Source: Chryseobacterium sp. JAH
GTDB lineage: Bacteria > Bacteroidota > Bacteroidia > Flavobacteriales > Weeksellaceae
Reading direction: 5' to 3'
Length of the DNA stretch: 64,000 nt
NCBI RefSeq assembly: GCF_001507335.1
Contig: NZ_LMAH01000009.1
Coordinates: forward strand, 62,001-126,000
Numbering within the stretch: position 1 is the stretch's first letter; every line of letters starts with the position of its first letter. The notes under the pieces are model-generated. The model saw only the letters and a program-made list of their open reading frames with translations, was not told the DNA's origin and ran no database searches. A program made the translations under genes and the position numbers. Positions 1 through 8,923 of this stretch are shown piece after piece.

Positions 1-41
1 AATTTATCATTGATTAATTAAACAAAATATAATTTGACTTA

Positions 42-70
42 AAGACCGATTTTTTCGGTCTTTTTTTTAT
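42..70 (+). terminator. intrinsic terminator upstream of aroE
   Basis: AAGACCGA, a T-rich loop and TCGGTCTT form a hairpin that is followed by a run of T residues. It probably ends a transcript entering from left of the window, because aroE starts only about 10 bases later. Confidence 0.75.
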
Positions 71-79
71 TTTTGATCT

Positions 80-817
80 ATGGATTCCACTAAAAAATTA
101 GGTCTCATCGGGAGAAACATTTCGTATTCATTTTCAAAAAAATTCTTTGAAGAAAAATTTCAGAAGCAAATGCTTGATCATTTTTCGTACACCATTTTTG
201 ATCTTCCGGAAATTGATGATGTGGAGAATTTATTTCTTGATCCTGAATTATTAGGCTTCAATGTTACAATTCCCTATAAAGAAAAAATCATTGATTTTCT
301 GGATGAACTAAGCGATGAAGCAAGAGAAATTGGTGCGGTGAACTGTGTTTTAATTCACGAAGGAAAAAAAACAGGGTATAACACTGATGCTTTTGGCTTT
401 GAGAAAACATTGAAAATTCATAAAAAACCACATCAAAATACCGCATTAATTCTGGGGAATGGAGGTGCAGCAAAAGCAGTGGAATATATTTTAGCTAAAC
501 ATGGAATTTCCTGCCAAACTGTTTCAAGAAAATCGGAGCTTAATTTTGAAAATTTAGATAAAGAAACTGTTAATAAACACCACATTATCGTCCAGTGCAC
601 ACCCGTGGGAACTTTTCCAAACGTCGATGACTGCTTAGACTTCCCTTTTGACGGACTTTCTAAAGAGCATCTTGTTATCGATCTTATCTACAACCCAAGC
701 TACACTAATTTCATTATCAAAGCCGCAGAAAACGGAGCAAAAACTGTCAACGGATATTACATGCTTGAACAGCAGGCAGAAAAAGCCTGGGAAATTTGGA
801 ATTTTCAAAAAAAATAA
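80..817 (+). CDS. aroE: shikimate dehydrogenase
   Basis: Predicted to reduce 3-dehydroshikimate to shikimate with NADPH in the cytoplasmic aromatic amino acid pathway. The N-terminal half carries the substrate-site serines (ISYSFSK, residues 14-20), the catalytic lysine in NVTIPYK (Lys67), GAVN near residue 85 and the NTD motif with Asp103. The nucleotide-binding half starts with GNGGAAKAV near residue 125. At 245 residues it is somewhat shorter than the E. coli enzyme but complete at both ends. The ATG follows directly after a terminator, so the promoter must lie inside or just after that hairpin. A DUF349 protein gene follows about 70 bases downstream on the same strand. Confidence 0.93.
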   Translation: MDSTKKLGLIGRNISYSFSKKFFEEKFQKQMLDHFSYTIFDLPEIDDVENLFLDPELLGFNVTIPYKEKIIDFLDELSDEAREIGAVNCVLIHEGKKTGYNTDAFGFEKTLKIHKKPHQNTALILGNGGAAKAVEYILAKHGISCQTVSRKSELNFENLDKETVNKHHIIVQCTPVGTFPNVDDCLDFPFDGLSKEHLVIDLIYNPSYTNFIIKAAENGAKTVNGYYMLEQQAEKAWEIWNFQKK

Positions 818-888
818 CATAAATTAGTACTTTATTTGGCTTTTCCCAATATTTAAAGAATAAACGCCACTCACATAAAAGATTTGCT

Positions 889-2694
889 ATGACTACAGAA
901 AACAACCTTTCTGAAAACGAAGAAAACAAAATTTCTACCGAGGAAACTCAACAGGAAACATCTGAAATTACGGCTTCTTCTGAGGAAGCTACACATGAAG
1001 AGGAAAATGAACACGCAGAAGAACATGTAGATACTGATATTTCCCTTGCAGATGCTCTCAAAGAAATGGAAACGATCATCAATTCTAGTAATGCAGGAGA
1101 AAATTTCAAAAGATTCAATGTATTAAAAGAAAAAGCAAATCACGCAATTCATGATGAGATTGAAGACAAAAAGCATGAATATACTGATGCAGGAAATGCA
1201 CCTGAAAATTTCAGCTATGAGCACCCTGCACAGTCAAAACTTTCTGCACTGATTCATATTTACAAAGAAAAGCATGATACATTTCAGAAAAGTCAGGAAG
1301 AAGAGCAGAAAAAAAACCTTGCCCACCGTCAGGAATTGATTGACCGATTGAAAAATCTATACACCAATTCTGAACCCGGAACCAACCTTTTCAAATCCAT
1401 CCGTGAGATTAAGGAAGAATGGTCAAAAGCAGGGCAAGTGGCTAAATCTGAATTTAAAATCCTCAACAACAATTATTTTCATCATCTGAATCAATTTTAT
1501 CAGATGTTGGATTTAAACAAAGAATTTCTTGAACAGGAATACAGCCACAATCTTGAAAAAAGACAGCATATCATTGCTCGTGCAAAAGAACTAGAAAATG
1601 AGCCTGTCGTACAGAAAGCTTTAAACGAACTACAATATCTGCACAAGCTTTGGAAAGAAGAAGCAGAACCTGTAGCAGAAGAATTCCGTGAGACAACTTG
1701 GGATGAATTTAAAGAAATATCGAATAAAATTCACGAAAGAAAATCTGAGCTTTCTGCAGCAATTGAAACTGAGCAAAATGCCAATCTTGAAAAGAAGAAT
1801 GAGATCATTGCTGAAATCAAAAAATTATCTGAACCAAAAGAAACTCCTAACCATAACTATTGGCAGAACTCTATCAAAAGAGTGGAAGAACTTCGTTCTG
1901 AATTTTTGAAAACAGGGAACGTTCCTAGAAAATTATCCAACAACAACTGGAATGATTTTAAATCCACATTAAGAGGTTTTAATACAATAAAGAATAATTA
2001 TTACAAATCATTAAAAGGCTCTCAACAGGAGAATTTAGATGAGAAACTAAAATTAATTCAAAGCGCAAAAGACAATATGCTTTCTGAAGATTGGGATATT
2101 GCCGTGGCACTTTTCAAAAAACTTCAGGAAGACTGGAAAAAAATCGGGCACGTTCCTAAAAGCATGACCAATAAAATCTGGGACGAATTCCGTGAAGCTT
2201 GTAACACATTCTTTAATAATTACAGAGAAAAAAGTAACGCTTCTACCGATAACTGGAAAGAAAACTACAAGCAGAAAAAAGAAATTCTGGAAGAGCTTAA
2301 AACCATTTCTGACGAAGAGGGAAGCATAGAAAAAATTGAAAATATCAAGACTGCCTGGAATAATATCGGGAAAGTTCCGAGAGATAAAATCGGTATCAAT
2401 TCTGAATTTAATAAAACGTTAAGAGAAAAACTGAAACTGAATAAGATCAACGAACTCGAGTTGAAGGAAGAAGGTCTTTCTGAAAATCAATTGACAGATA
2501 AAGCGAGAAAGATCAAAAATCAAATTGCTGATCTTGAAGCTGAAATCGTAAAATTGGAAAACAATTTAGCATTCTTCAAAAATCCATCAAGAGAAAATCT
2601 TATGCTTGCTGAAACGTACAATACCATTGATAATAAAAAGGGGCATTTGGAAACATTGAAGCAAAATCTTCACAATATTATCGCTGGAGAATAA
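889..2694 (+). CDS. DUF349 repeat protein
   Basis: A 601-residue, highly charged, mostly helical protein. An acidic N-terminus of about 65 residues (rich in E, T and S) is followed by five visible DUF349-type repeats, each with a tryptophan-lysine-glycine pattern: EEWSKAGQV, LHKLWKEEAEP, RSEFLKTGNVP, QEDWKKIGHVP and TAWNNIGKVP. The C-terminus (LEAEIVKLENN onward) looks like coiled coil. The molecular role of DUF349 is not settled. There is no signal peptide, so it is probably cytoplasmic. The 3' end is marked by a terminator at 2716-2748. Confidence 0.85.
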   Translation: MTTENNLSENEENKISTEETQQETSEITASSEEATHEEENEHAEEHVDTDISLADALKEMETIINSSNAGENFKRFNVLKEKANHAIHDEIEDKKHEYTDAGNAPENFSYEHPAQSKLSALIHIYKEKHDTFQKSQEEEQKKNLAHRQELIDRLKNLYTNSEPGTNLFKSIREIKEEWSKAGQVAKSEFKILNNNYFHHLNQFYQMLDLNKEFLEQEYSHNLEKRQHIIARAKELENEPVVQKALNELQYLHKLWKEEAEPVAEEFRETTWDEFKEISNKIHERKSELSAAIETEQNANLEKKNEIIAEIKKLSEPKETPNHNYWQNSIKRVEELRSEFLKTGNVPRKLSNNNWNDFKSTLRGFNTIKNNYYKSLKGSQQENLDEKLKLIQSAKDNMLSEDWDIAVALFKKLQEDWKKIGHVPKSMTNKIWDEFREACNTFFNNYREKSNASTDNWKENYKQKKEILEELKTISDEEGSIEKIENIKTAWNNIGKVPRDKIGINSEFNKTLREKLKLNKINELELKEEGLSENQLTDKARKIKNQIADLEAEIVKLENNLAFFKNPSRENLMLAETYNTIDNKKGHLETLKQNLHNIIAGE

Positions 2695-2715
2695 ATATTT
2701 AAAACAATTGATAAT

Positions 2716-2748
2716 GGCGAAGCAAAGAAATTTGTCTTCGCCTTTTTT
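2716..2748 (+). terminator. intrinsic terminator after the DUF349 gene
   Basis: GGCGAAG pairs with CTTCGCC, the inner CAAA/TTTG pairing extends the stem across a one-base bulge, and a run of six T follows. The ribD start codon lies only a few bases further on. Confidence 0.75.
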
Positions 2749-2754
2749 AATAAT

Positions 2755-3780
2755 ATGCAGGACGAATTTTACATCAAAAGATGCATTGAGCTGGCTAAAA
2801 AGGCAACTGGAGACACGTACCCTAATCCATTAGTGGGCAGCGTGATAGTTCACAACGGCAAAGTCATCGGCGAAGGTTACCACCATAGAGCGGGAGAAAA
2901 CCATGCTGAAATCAATGCTATTAATTCAGTTGAAGACAAAAACCTGATCCCGGAGTCTACCATTTATGTCTCATTGGAACCGTGTGCTCATTTTGGAAAA
3001 ACACCACCTTGTGCTCTGAAAATCGCAGAATTAGGATTCAAAAAAGTAGTAATTGGGGCGATGGATTCTCATGATAAAGTCAATGGAAAAGGGAAAAAAA
3101 TCATCCAGGATGCACAAATCGAAGTGGTGAACGGAGCTCTAGAAAATGAATGCATTGATCTAAATAAAAGATTCTTCACTTATCACGAGAAAAAACGTCC
3201 ATTTATTGTTTTGAAATGGGCCCAATCTGGAAACGGTTTTATTGATAGAGAATTTAAGCCTACTCCAATCAGCAATTCTTTAACAAAACAGTATGTTCAT
3301 GAACTGAGAAATAATGAGCATGCCATTCTCATCGGAACAATGACTGCCCTGCGTGATAATCCAAGTTTAACTACGAGAGAAATGACCGGAAGAAATCCTA
3401 TCCGGATATTGATTGATATTGACCTGAAAGTACCTGCTGATTACCATATCTATAATGACGAAGCGGAAACGCTGGTTTTTAATTCTCTGAAAAATTCAGA
3501 CGAAGGACATATCCGATTTATCAAGACAGAAAGAGAAGGTTTTATTGAAAAGCTCATAAAAAAATTATACGAATTACAAATTCAGTCGGTGATTGTAGAG
3601 GGTGGAAATTTGGTTTTACAACAATTCATAGACGCCAATTTGTGGGACGAAACAATTGTTATAAAAAATGAAAATCTCCAAATTGAAAACGGAACGCGGG
3701 CTCCAAAATTTCAGCATCAACCTTTTGAAATTAAACAATTCAGAGACAATGTGATGGAATTTCATAAGAATTCAAATTAG
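2755..3780 (+). CDS. ribD: bifunctional riboflavin biosynthesis deaminase/reductase RibD
   Basis: Catalyses the second and third steps of riboflavin synthesis: deamination of the pyrimidine intermediate, then NADPH-dependent reduction of its ribosyl side chain. The N-terminal deaminase domain has the zinc site HAE (His50, Glu52) and PCAHFGKTPPC (Cys77, Cys86). The reductase domain covers about residues 145-341 (KRPFIVLKWAQS, GTMTALRDNPSLT, VEGGNLV). The length of 341 residues is normal. There are no other rib genes nearby and no FMN riboswitch-like leader was recognised. The YigZ-family gene follows after 12 bases and is probably cotranscribed. Confidence 0.94.
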   Translation: MQDEFYIKRCIELAKKATGDTYPNPLVGSVIVHNGKVIGEGYHHRAGENHAEINAINSVEDKNLIPESTIYVSLEPCAHFGKTPPCALKIAELGFKKVVIGAMDSHDKVNGKGKKIIQDAQIEVVNGALENECIDLNKRFFTYHEKKRPFIVLKWAQSGNGFIDREFKPTPISNSLTKQYVHELRNNEHAILIGTMTALRDNPSLTTREMTGRNPIRILIDIDLKVPADYHIYNDEAETLVFNSLKNSDEGHIRFIKTEREGFIEKLIKKLYELQIQSVIVEGGNLVLQQFIDANLWDETIVIKNENLQIENGTRAPKFQHQPFEIKQFRDNVMEFHKNSN

Positions 3781-3792
3781 AATTTTGAAGAA

Positions 3793-4398
3793 ATGATACA
3801 CGAATATAAAACGATACAAAAACCTGTTGAAAATACACTTCTTAAAGAAAGAGGAAGCAAGTTTATCGGGTTTGCATTCCCTATCAATAATGAAACTGAG
3901 CTTAAAAATGCTTTAGAAAAAGTGAGACTGGAGCATCCAAAAGCAACACATCATTGTTATGCTTTCCGAATGGGTCTGAATGGAGAAAACTATCGGGCGA
4001 ATGACGACGGAGAACCATCAGGAAGTGCAGGTTTACCAATTTTCAATCAACTTTTAGCCAATGAAATCACCAACGTATTGGTGATCAGCGTTCGTTATTA
4101 TGGCGGAACAAAATTAGGGGTTTCAGGTTTAGTTAAAGCATATAAAGAATCTGCAAAAATCACTTTAGAAGAAACCAAAATCATTACTAAAGAACTGGAG
4201 ACCGAAATTAAAATTCAGTTTCAATTTAATCAGCAGAATGTTATTTTTACTTTGCTCTCAAAATTTGATGCAAAAGTTTTGAATTTTGATGCCGATGAAA
4301 ACTGCATCCTCACTGCTTCTTTAAAAACTGCACAAAAAGAAAGCATCTCAGAAAAGCTTTCCGAGATGCAACATATAAAGTATAATTTTATAGAATAA
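3793..4398 (+). CDS. YigZ/IMPACT family protein
   Basis: A 201-residue member of the UPF0029/IMPACT family. The N-terminal domain shows the family pattern THHCYAFRMG, then DDGEPSGSAG and VRYYGGTKLG. The C-terminal roughly 70 residues fit the small DUF1949-like ferredoxin-fold domain. Eukaryotic IMPACT proteins regulate translation; the bacterial role is not well defined. It is probably cotranscribed with ribD. The gene converges with the minus-strand membrane protein gene 18 bases away. Confidence 0.88.
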   Translation: MIHEYKTIQKPVENTLLKERGSKFIGFAFPINNETELKNALEKVRLEHPKATHHCYAFRMGLNGENYRANDDGEPSGSAGLPIFNQLLANEITNVLVISVRYYGGTKLGVSGLVKAYKESAKITLEETKIITKELETEIKIQFQFNQQNVIFTLLSKFDAKVLNFDADENCILTASLKTAQKESISEKLSEMQHIKYNFIE

Positions 4399-4416
4399 GA
4401 GAGTCATTAGCTTCCT

Positions 4417-5541
4417 CTATAATTCTTCAGTTTTCTTTGTGCGGGTATTGTAGAGAAAAACTCTCACACTTTTATCTCCATACTTCTTCTTTATTTCATT
4501 ACTTATTTTTTTGTAAATTTCAAATTCTGGTAGCGGCGCAGATTTTATCTCAGCCATCGCCCAATTTTGCAAAATAAAGTAGGGTTTATCTTTACAAAAT
4601 CTACCAAGCACAGGTTCCAGATAAGGTTTTAACCCATCAACATTTTTATTAACACATACATACATTTGGTAGCCTTTCCCTGAGTAAAGATTAAAAGAAA
4701 AGTACTGATACCATAATCCAAAAAAACTTAGAACCGGCATCAAAAACCACAATACCACACAATAAAACTGCTTTAACATTAGCTTTGTCCCTATATATTT
4801 TACCGGTGAAGTATAAAGAATCAGCAAGATAAATATAAGTGCTAAGTTCCAAAACCAAACCACAGAATTATAACCCAAGCCAGCTGGACCGATGATAATT
4901 AGAATAGAGATGTGTATTGCTATGAGAAAGTAACTTATTATTCTTTTAGATTTTACCACAAGCAGTAAAACCGCCAATCCTATTTCAATGACTGGAATTA
5001 ATAATCCGAAAAAAAACAATTTAAATTTTAAAATATTCTTTAGTGATAAGCCGAAAAATTCTTGCAAGACAGTATTCATCCAGAAAGTGTACAGAAAATC
5101 TCTATTAAGTTTGTGAAGTCCACTGAATAAGTACATCCCGACCAAAAACAGATGAAAAAGAAAAACAATATTTTTAGGCTTCGAAAAATTTAAAATAATA
5201 AGTAAAAGCATGCACATGTACATATACTGCCAAGGTTGCCACCGTACAGTATCTAATGCACAACTAAAAAATTCCAACAAAAAAAGAGATATTAGCATCC
5301 ATTTCTTTCTCCGAAAGAATACTACGAGCAACAAATTTATAAGAGAAAGACAAAATAAAGTCAAATGAAAATCTGCCGGAACCTGTTTTAAAAAATCAAA
5401 CGGAGGAATTACAGGATACTCCCTTTCGATTATCCAAGTTTTATAGCTCCACAGCTTTGTAAGAAACCAAAAAGCAGCCACAAATTTTATAAGAAATTTA
5501 ATCTTTTGATTTTCTGAATCAAACACTGTCTTTTGCCACAT
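4417..5541 (-). CDS. HTTM-like polytopic membrane protein
   Basis: A 374-residue protein with about eight or more hydrophobic helices in the first 270 residues, then a soluble C-terminus of about 100 residues. Aromatic-rich helices, the segment GLHKLNRDFL and the arrangement of helices resemble HTTM/vitamin-K-dependent-carboxylase-like membrane proteins, but no family motif is decisive. A TAnnTTTG-type -7 box (TATTTTTG) lies about 25 bases upstream, which suggests its own promoter. The function is unknown. Confidence 0.7.
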   Translation of the reverse strand: MWQKTVFDSENQKIKFLIKFVAAFWFLTKLWSYKTWIIEREYPVIPPFDFLKQVPADFHLTLFCLSLINLLLVVFFRRKKWMLISLFLLEFFSCALDTVRWQPWQYMYMCMLLLIILNFSKPKNIVFLFHLFLVGMYLFSGLHKLNRDFLYTFWMNTVLQEFFGLSLKNILKFKLFFFGLLIPVIEIGLAVLLLVVKSKRIISYFLIAIHISILIIIGPAGLGYNSVVWFWNLALIFILLILYTSPVKYIGTKLMLKQFYCVVLWFLMPVLSFFGLWYQYFSFNLYSGKGYQMYVCVNKNVDGLKPYLEPVLGRFCKDKPYFILQNWAMAEIKSAPLPEFEIYKKISNEIKKKYGDKSVRVFLYNTRTKKTEEL

Positions 5542-5566
5542 ACTAATCTCTTTGTGATATCATCTT

Positions 5567-5574
5567 CAAAAATA
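5567..5574 (-). promoter_or_regulatory. -7 box (TATTTTTG) of the HTTM-like gene
   Basis: Read on the minus strand this matches the Bacteroidota -7 consensus TAnnTTTG, about 25 bases upstream of the ATG at 5541. No clear -33 TTG was recognised. Confidence 0.45.
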
Positions 5575-5600
5575 TTAAATATACTTGAGGTATATTCAAA

Positions 5601-5632
5601 TAAAAAACATCTCAGATAAACCTTCTGAGATG
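5601..5632 (-). terminator. intrinsic terminator after the zinc protease gene
   Basis: CATCTCAGA and TCTGAGATG form a perfect 9-bp stem with a 7-base loop. On the minus strand the stem is followed by a T run (complement of 5602-5607). It lies about 35 bases beyond the stop codon of the minus-strand YugP-like gene. Confidence 0.85.
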
Positions 5633-5665
5633 CAATATATTTCTTGTTATTTTAAAGACTAAATT

Positions 5666-6355
5666 CTAATCCCTTCGACCTCCCATCAAAAGAGAAGCGA
5701 AATACAGAAGCTGTGCCAAGGAACCTAGAGCAGCTACAAGATATGTTCGCGCAGCCCAGGTAAGACTGTCTTTTACGCCTACAAATTCTTCTGAAGTTAC
5801 CGTTCCAGTATCTTTTAACCATTTCATCGCTCTGTTACTCGCATCATACTCTACCGGAAGTGTGATAAACGCAAAAAGCGTTGTCAGTGCAAACATGATC
5901 ACGCCCACTAATAGAATTATTTTATTCCCACTCATGGCCATCACTACAATCCCTCCCATCAAAACAAACTGCATTAGATTAGAGCTAATGCTTACCACTG
6001 GGACCAATTTGGACCGTAATTGCAACATTGAATAACCTACGGCGTGCTGAACAGCGTGTCCGCACTCGTGAGCAGCAACCGCAGCTGCCGCTGCATTCCT
6101 TTGCATATATACTCCTTCCGAGAGATTAACGGTCTTATCCGCTGGGTTATAATGATCTGTTAGTTGTCCAGGAACTGAAATTACTTGCACATCATTGATT
6201 CCGTTGTCTCTCAACATTTTTTCTGCCACTTCTTTTCCTGAAAGTCCATTTCTAAGATGTACGTTTGAGTAATACTCGAATTTAGATTTCAATCTTGAGG
6301 AAACCAGCCAGCTAAGGAGCATCGAGATTCCTATAATAAGATAATAACCTGTCAT
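5666..6355 (-). CDS. YugP-family zinc metallopeptidase, membrane-bound
   Basis: A 229-residue membrane protein with an N-terminal transmembrane helix, a soluble stretch and the metalloprotease motif HECGH (residues 96-100) in an alanine-rich helix. This is followed by AVGYSMLQLRSKLVP and two or three further helices. A conserved EYDASNRAMKWL segment near residue 170 supplies the probable third zinc ligand region. These are features of the YugP/Zn-dependent protease family (PF04298), whose substrates are unknown. The gene stands alone on the minus strand with a strong terminator, and is divergent from the GNAT gene. Confidence 0.88.
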   Translation of the reverse strand: MTGYYLIIGISMLLSWLVSSRLKSKFEYYSNVHLRNGLSGKEVAEKMLRDNGINDVQVISVPGQLTDHYNPADKTVNLSEGVYMQRNAAAAAVAAHECGHAVQHAVGYSMLQLRSKLVPVVSISSNLMQFVLMGGIVVMAMSGNKIILLVGVIMFALTTLFAFITLPVEYDASNRAMKWLKDTGTVTSEEFVGVKDSLTWAARTYLVAALGSLAQLLYFASLLMGGRRD

Positions 6356-6430
6356 TTTTTCAAAAATTTAATATATAATAATTCTATTATGAGATGTAAT
6401 AATTGTGCCAAAGTATTAACAATTATTAAT

Positions 6431-6438
6431 TATATTTG
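6431..6438 (+). promoter_or_regulatory. -7 box (TATATTTG) of the GNAT-like gene
   Basis: Exact match to TAnnTTTG, 23 bases upstream of the ATG at 6462. It overlaps an alternative in-frame GTG at 6438, so a transcript started here would exclude the GTG. This supports the ATG as the real start. Confidence 0.6.
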
Positions 6439-6461
6439 TGGTTGAAATTACCCTAAATACT

Positions 6462-7586
6462 ATGTCAGAAGTTTCAATTCTTGAAGTAAAAACACCTAAC
6501 GAATTAAAACAATTTGTGAAATTCCCGATGGATTTGTACAAGAACAATCCTTACTATGTACCTTCTTTTATAAAAGATGAATTGAATGTATGGAATTCTC
6601 AGGAAAACCCAGCGTTGCAGTATTCCGAGGCAAAGCAGTTTCTGGCATGGAAAAACAATAAAATTGTCGGCAGAATTGCAGTGATCATCAATCATAAAGA
6701 AGAAAAAGAACTCGGCATCAGAAAAGTTCGTTTCGGATGGATTGATTTTATTGATGACGAAGAGGTGTCTAAGGCATTGATTGACACAGTTATTAATTAT
6801 GCTAAAAGTCATCAGATCGACAACATTGAAGGACCGATGGGTTTTACCAATCTCGACAAAGCAGGAATGCTGACCTTCGGATTTGAAAAAATCGCGACAA
6901 TGATTGGTATTTACAATCATGAATATTACCCACAACACATTGAAAATCTAGGACTTGTCAAAGAAAAGGAATGGGTAGAATTTGAGATGAATTTCCCAAA
7001 AGTTTTACCTCCCAAAGTGGAAAAATTCAGCAAGCTGATTGCTGAAAAATATAAATTGAGAGTTTTAGATTTTCAAAGCAAGGAAGAGATTTTACCCTAT
7101 GTAAAACCTATGTTTAAATTGCTTGACGAAACCTACAAACATCTGTCCACCTACACTCCTATTTCCGAAGAACAAATCAAGACCTATAAAGAAAAGTTCT
7201 TTCCGATGATTGCTAAAAATTACGTAATTTGCGTGGTTGACGAGCAAGACGAATTGGTTTCTTTTGCAGTAACAATGCCTTCATACTCTAAAGCTTTGCA
7301 GAAAGCTAAAGGAAAGCTTTTCCCGTTTGGCTGGTGGCATTTTATGCAGGCTCAGAAGAAAAATGACCGTGCCAATTTTTATCTTATTGGAATTCATCCG
7401 GAATATCAGAGACGTGGTGTAACAGCAATTATTTTTAAAGAAATCTTTGTCCGTTTTAATAATATGGGAATCGACTTCGCTGAAACCAATCCTGAACTTG
7501 AAGAAAATAAGAGCGTGCAGGTTCTTTGGCAGGATTACAATCCCGTAAATCACAAAAGAAGAAGAACGTATTCTTTAAAATTCTAG
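6462..7586 (+). CDS. GNAT-like N-acetyltransferase-fold protein
   Basis: A 374-residue cytoplasmic protein. The C-terminal part carries an acetyl-CoA-binding-like pattern (LIGIHPEYQRRGVTAIIF, about residues 305-322), followed by ETNPELEENKSVQVLW. The N-terminal half (FVKFPMDLYKNNPYYVP; DNIEGPMGFTNLDKAGML) is typical of a long GNAT-superfamily subgroup in Bacteroidota of unknown substrate. The start at ATG 6462 is preferred over the in-frame GTG at 6438 because a -7 promoter box covers the GTG. A small membrane-protein ORF starts two bases after its stop. Confidence 0.75.
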   Translation: MSEVSILEVKTPNELKQFVKFPMDLYKNNPYYVPSFIKDELNVWNSQENPALQYSEAKQFLAWKNNKIVGRIAVIINHKEEKELGIRKVRFGWIDFIDDEEVSKALIDTVINYAKSHQIDNIEGPMGFTNLDKAGMLTFGFEKIATMIGIYNHEYYPQHIENLGLVKEKEWVEFEMNFPKVLPPKVEKFSKLIAEKYKLRVLDFQSKEEILPYVKPMFKLLDETYKHLSTYTPISEEQIKTYKEKFFPMIAKNYVICVVDEQDELVSFAVTMPSYSKALQKAKGKLFPFGWWHFMQAQKKNDRANFYLIGIHPEYQRRGVTAIIFKEIFVRFNNMGIDFAETNPELEENKSVQVLWQDYNPVNHKRRRTYSLKF

Positions 7587-7587
7587 C

Positions 7588-7764
7588 ATGAAATTACATC
7601 TTATATTTTTTGCGGTTCTCATTGTAGGATTCATCTCTTACAATCTATTTTTAGAGTCGGAAGACGAACGTCTGAATACCATCATTAACATTCTTTATGC
7701 AAGTGTACTTTTTGGATACATTGCTTTTATGGCATTTGCTCTGCTCAAAAAAATGAAGAAATAG
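7588..7764 (+). CDS. 58-residue membrane protein
   Basis: A short ORF starting with ATG one base after the GNAT stop codon. The product begins MKLHLIFFAVLIVGF and contains two hydrophobic helices (about residues 4-20 and 33-53) separated by a charged hairpin (ESEDERLN), ending in a lysine-rich tail. The tight spacing suggests cotranscription with the GNAT gene. No family is recognised. It is credible because of its coherent two-helix design and positive tail, but conservation has not been checked. Confidence 0.6.
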   Translation: MKLHLIFFAVLIVGFISYNLFLESEDERLNTIINILYASVLFGYIAFMAFALLKKMKK

Positions 7765-7854
7765 ACACTATTTTTATTGATTCTAAATTATCGGTTTTTC
7801 TCATTTTCATCAGACTTTTAAGTTGATTAATTTCATGCTTTATTGTTTATTGCC

Positions 7855-7862
7855 TAAATTTG
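7855..7862 (+). promoter_or_regulatory. -7 box (TAAATTTG) of the nuo operon
   Basis: Exact TAnnTTTG match 23 bases upstream of the nuoA ATG, in the roughly 120-base gap that separates nuoA from the preceding small gene. No well-spaced -33 TTG was found. It is the best candidate promoter for the complex I operon. Confidence 0.55.
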
Positions 7863-7885
7863 CAACTTGAGATAATAATGTAAAA

Positions 7886-8257
7886 ATGAATTTACCTGAA
7901 AGTTATATTCCAATACTCATACAAGCCGGTGTAGCCATTGGTTTTGTTGCCATTTCTTTGCTTGGCGCTCATTTTCTGGGTCCACAGCAGAAAAAAGGGA
8001 ATTCTGTAAAGAACTCTAGCTGGGAATGTGGTATTCCTGTTGAAGGAAATGCTAGAACTCCATTCTCTATTAAATATTTCTTAACAGCAGTATTATTCGT
8101 ACTGTTCGATATCGAAATCGTATTTTTTTATCCATATGCTGTCAACTTTAGAGAATTCGGAGTTGAAGGCTTTTTCGCAGTACTCATGTTTGTGGCCATT
8201 TTCTTCCTCGCATTCTTCTATGTATGGAAACGTGGCGCACTAGACTGGGATAAATAA
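7886..8257 (+). CDS. nuoA: NADH-quinone oxidoreductase subunit A
   Basis: A 123-residue membrane-arm subunit of respiratory complex I with three transmembrane helices. The conserved loop between helices 1 and 2 contains SSWECGIPVEGNARTPFS, and FDIEIVFFYPYAV follows in helix 2. It is the first gene of a 14-subunit operon, preceded by a -7 promoter box. A 101-base AT-rich spacer separates it from nuoB. Confidence 0.96.
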   Translation: MNLPESYIPILIQAGVAIGFVAISLLGAHFLGPQQKKGNSVKNSSWECGIPVEGNARTPFSIKYFLTAVLFVLFDIEIVFFYPYAVNFREFGVEGFFAVLMFVAIFFLAFFYVWKRGALDWDK

Positions 8258-8358
8258 TCAATCATCATTTTAAATAAGAGATTTAGATAAACACAATCGA
8301 ATTAAGGTTAACATTAACAGTAATTTAGAATCTAAATTAGAATATTAAAATCAACAAA
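8258..8358 (+). repeat. low-complexity spacer nuoA-nuoB
   Basis: A 101-base AT-rich spacer with no ORF and repeated short words (AATCAATCATCA; TTTAGAATCTAAATTAGAATATTAA). It is one of seven such spacers in this operon. Confidence 0.5.
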
Positions 8359-8919
8359 ATGTCAGATCAAAAACCAATTATAAGAACAGATGCACCAGCT
8401 CCCGAAGGATTTGAAGGAGAAGGTTTTTTCGCAACAAAACTGAGCAGTGTGATCGGTATGGCAAGAAAGTTTTCACTTTGGCCATTACCTTTTGCAACTT
8501 CTTGTTGTGGTATCGAATTCATGGCAACGCTAAACCCTACGTATGACGCATCAAGATTTGGTATGGAAAGAAACTCTTTCTCACCAAGACAGGCAGATAT
8601 GCTGATGGTTTGCGGAACTATATCTAAAAAATTAGGCCCTGTTTTAAAAGAAGTATACACGCAAATGGCTGAGCCAAAATGGGTGGTTGCTGTTGGAGCA
8701 TGTGCTTCAAGCGGTGGTATTTTCGACAGCTATTCTGTTTTACAGGGAATTGACAAAATTATTCCGGTAGATGTTTATGTTCCGGGATGCCCGCCAAGAC
8801 CGGAGCAGATTATTGAAGGTGTAATGCAGGTTCAGGCTTTGGCAGAAAGCGAAAGTATCAGAAGACGAGATACACCGGAATATCAGCATTTACTAGACTC
8901 TTATAACATTAGCAACTAA
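8359..8919 (+). CDS. nuoB: NADH-quinone oxidoreductase subunit B
   Basis: A 186-residue peripheral-arm subunit that carries iron-sulfur cluster N2, the last electron carrier before quinone. The tandem cysteines appear in TSCCGIEFMA, with further ligands in GACASSGG and VPGCPPRPEQ. The N-terminus has a roughly 25-residue acidic extension. The nuoC start lies four bases after the nuoB stop. Confidence 0.96.
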   Translation: MSDQKPIIRTDAPAPEGFEGEGFFATKLSSVIGMARKFSLWPLPFATSCCGIEFMATLNPTYDASRFGMERNSFSPRQADMLMVCGTISKKLGPVLKEVYTQMAEPKWVVAVGACASSGGIFDSYSVLQGIDKIIPVDVYVPGCPPRPEQIIEGVMQVQALAESESIRRRDTPEYQHLLDSYNISN

Positions 8920-8923
8920 GAGA

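Noticed and set aside
4350..4373. Hairpin GCATCTC...GAGATGC in the YigZ-family gene
   Set aside because: It is within coding sequence, has no T run and occurs where the protein frame is well formed; likely chance.
6504..6938. A 144-codon minus-strand ORF inside the GNAT-like gene
   Set aside because: It lies antisense to a gene with clear motifs, has no family signature of its own and no ribosome site; it is a shadow frame.
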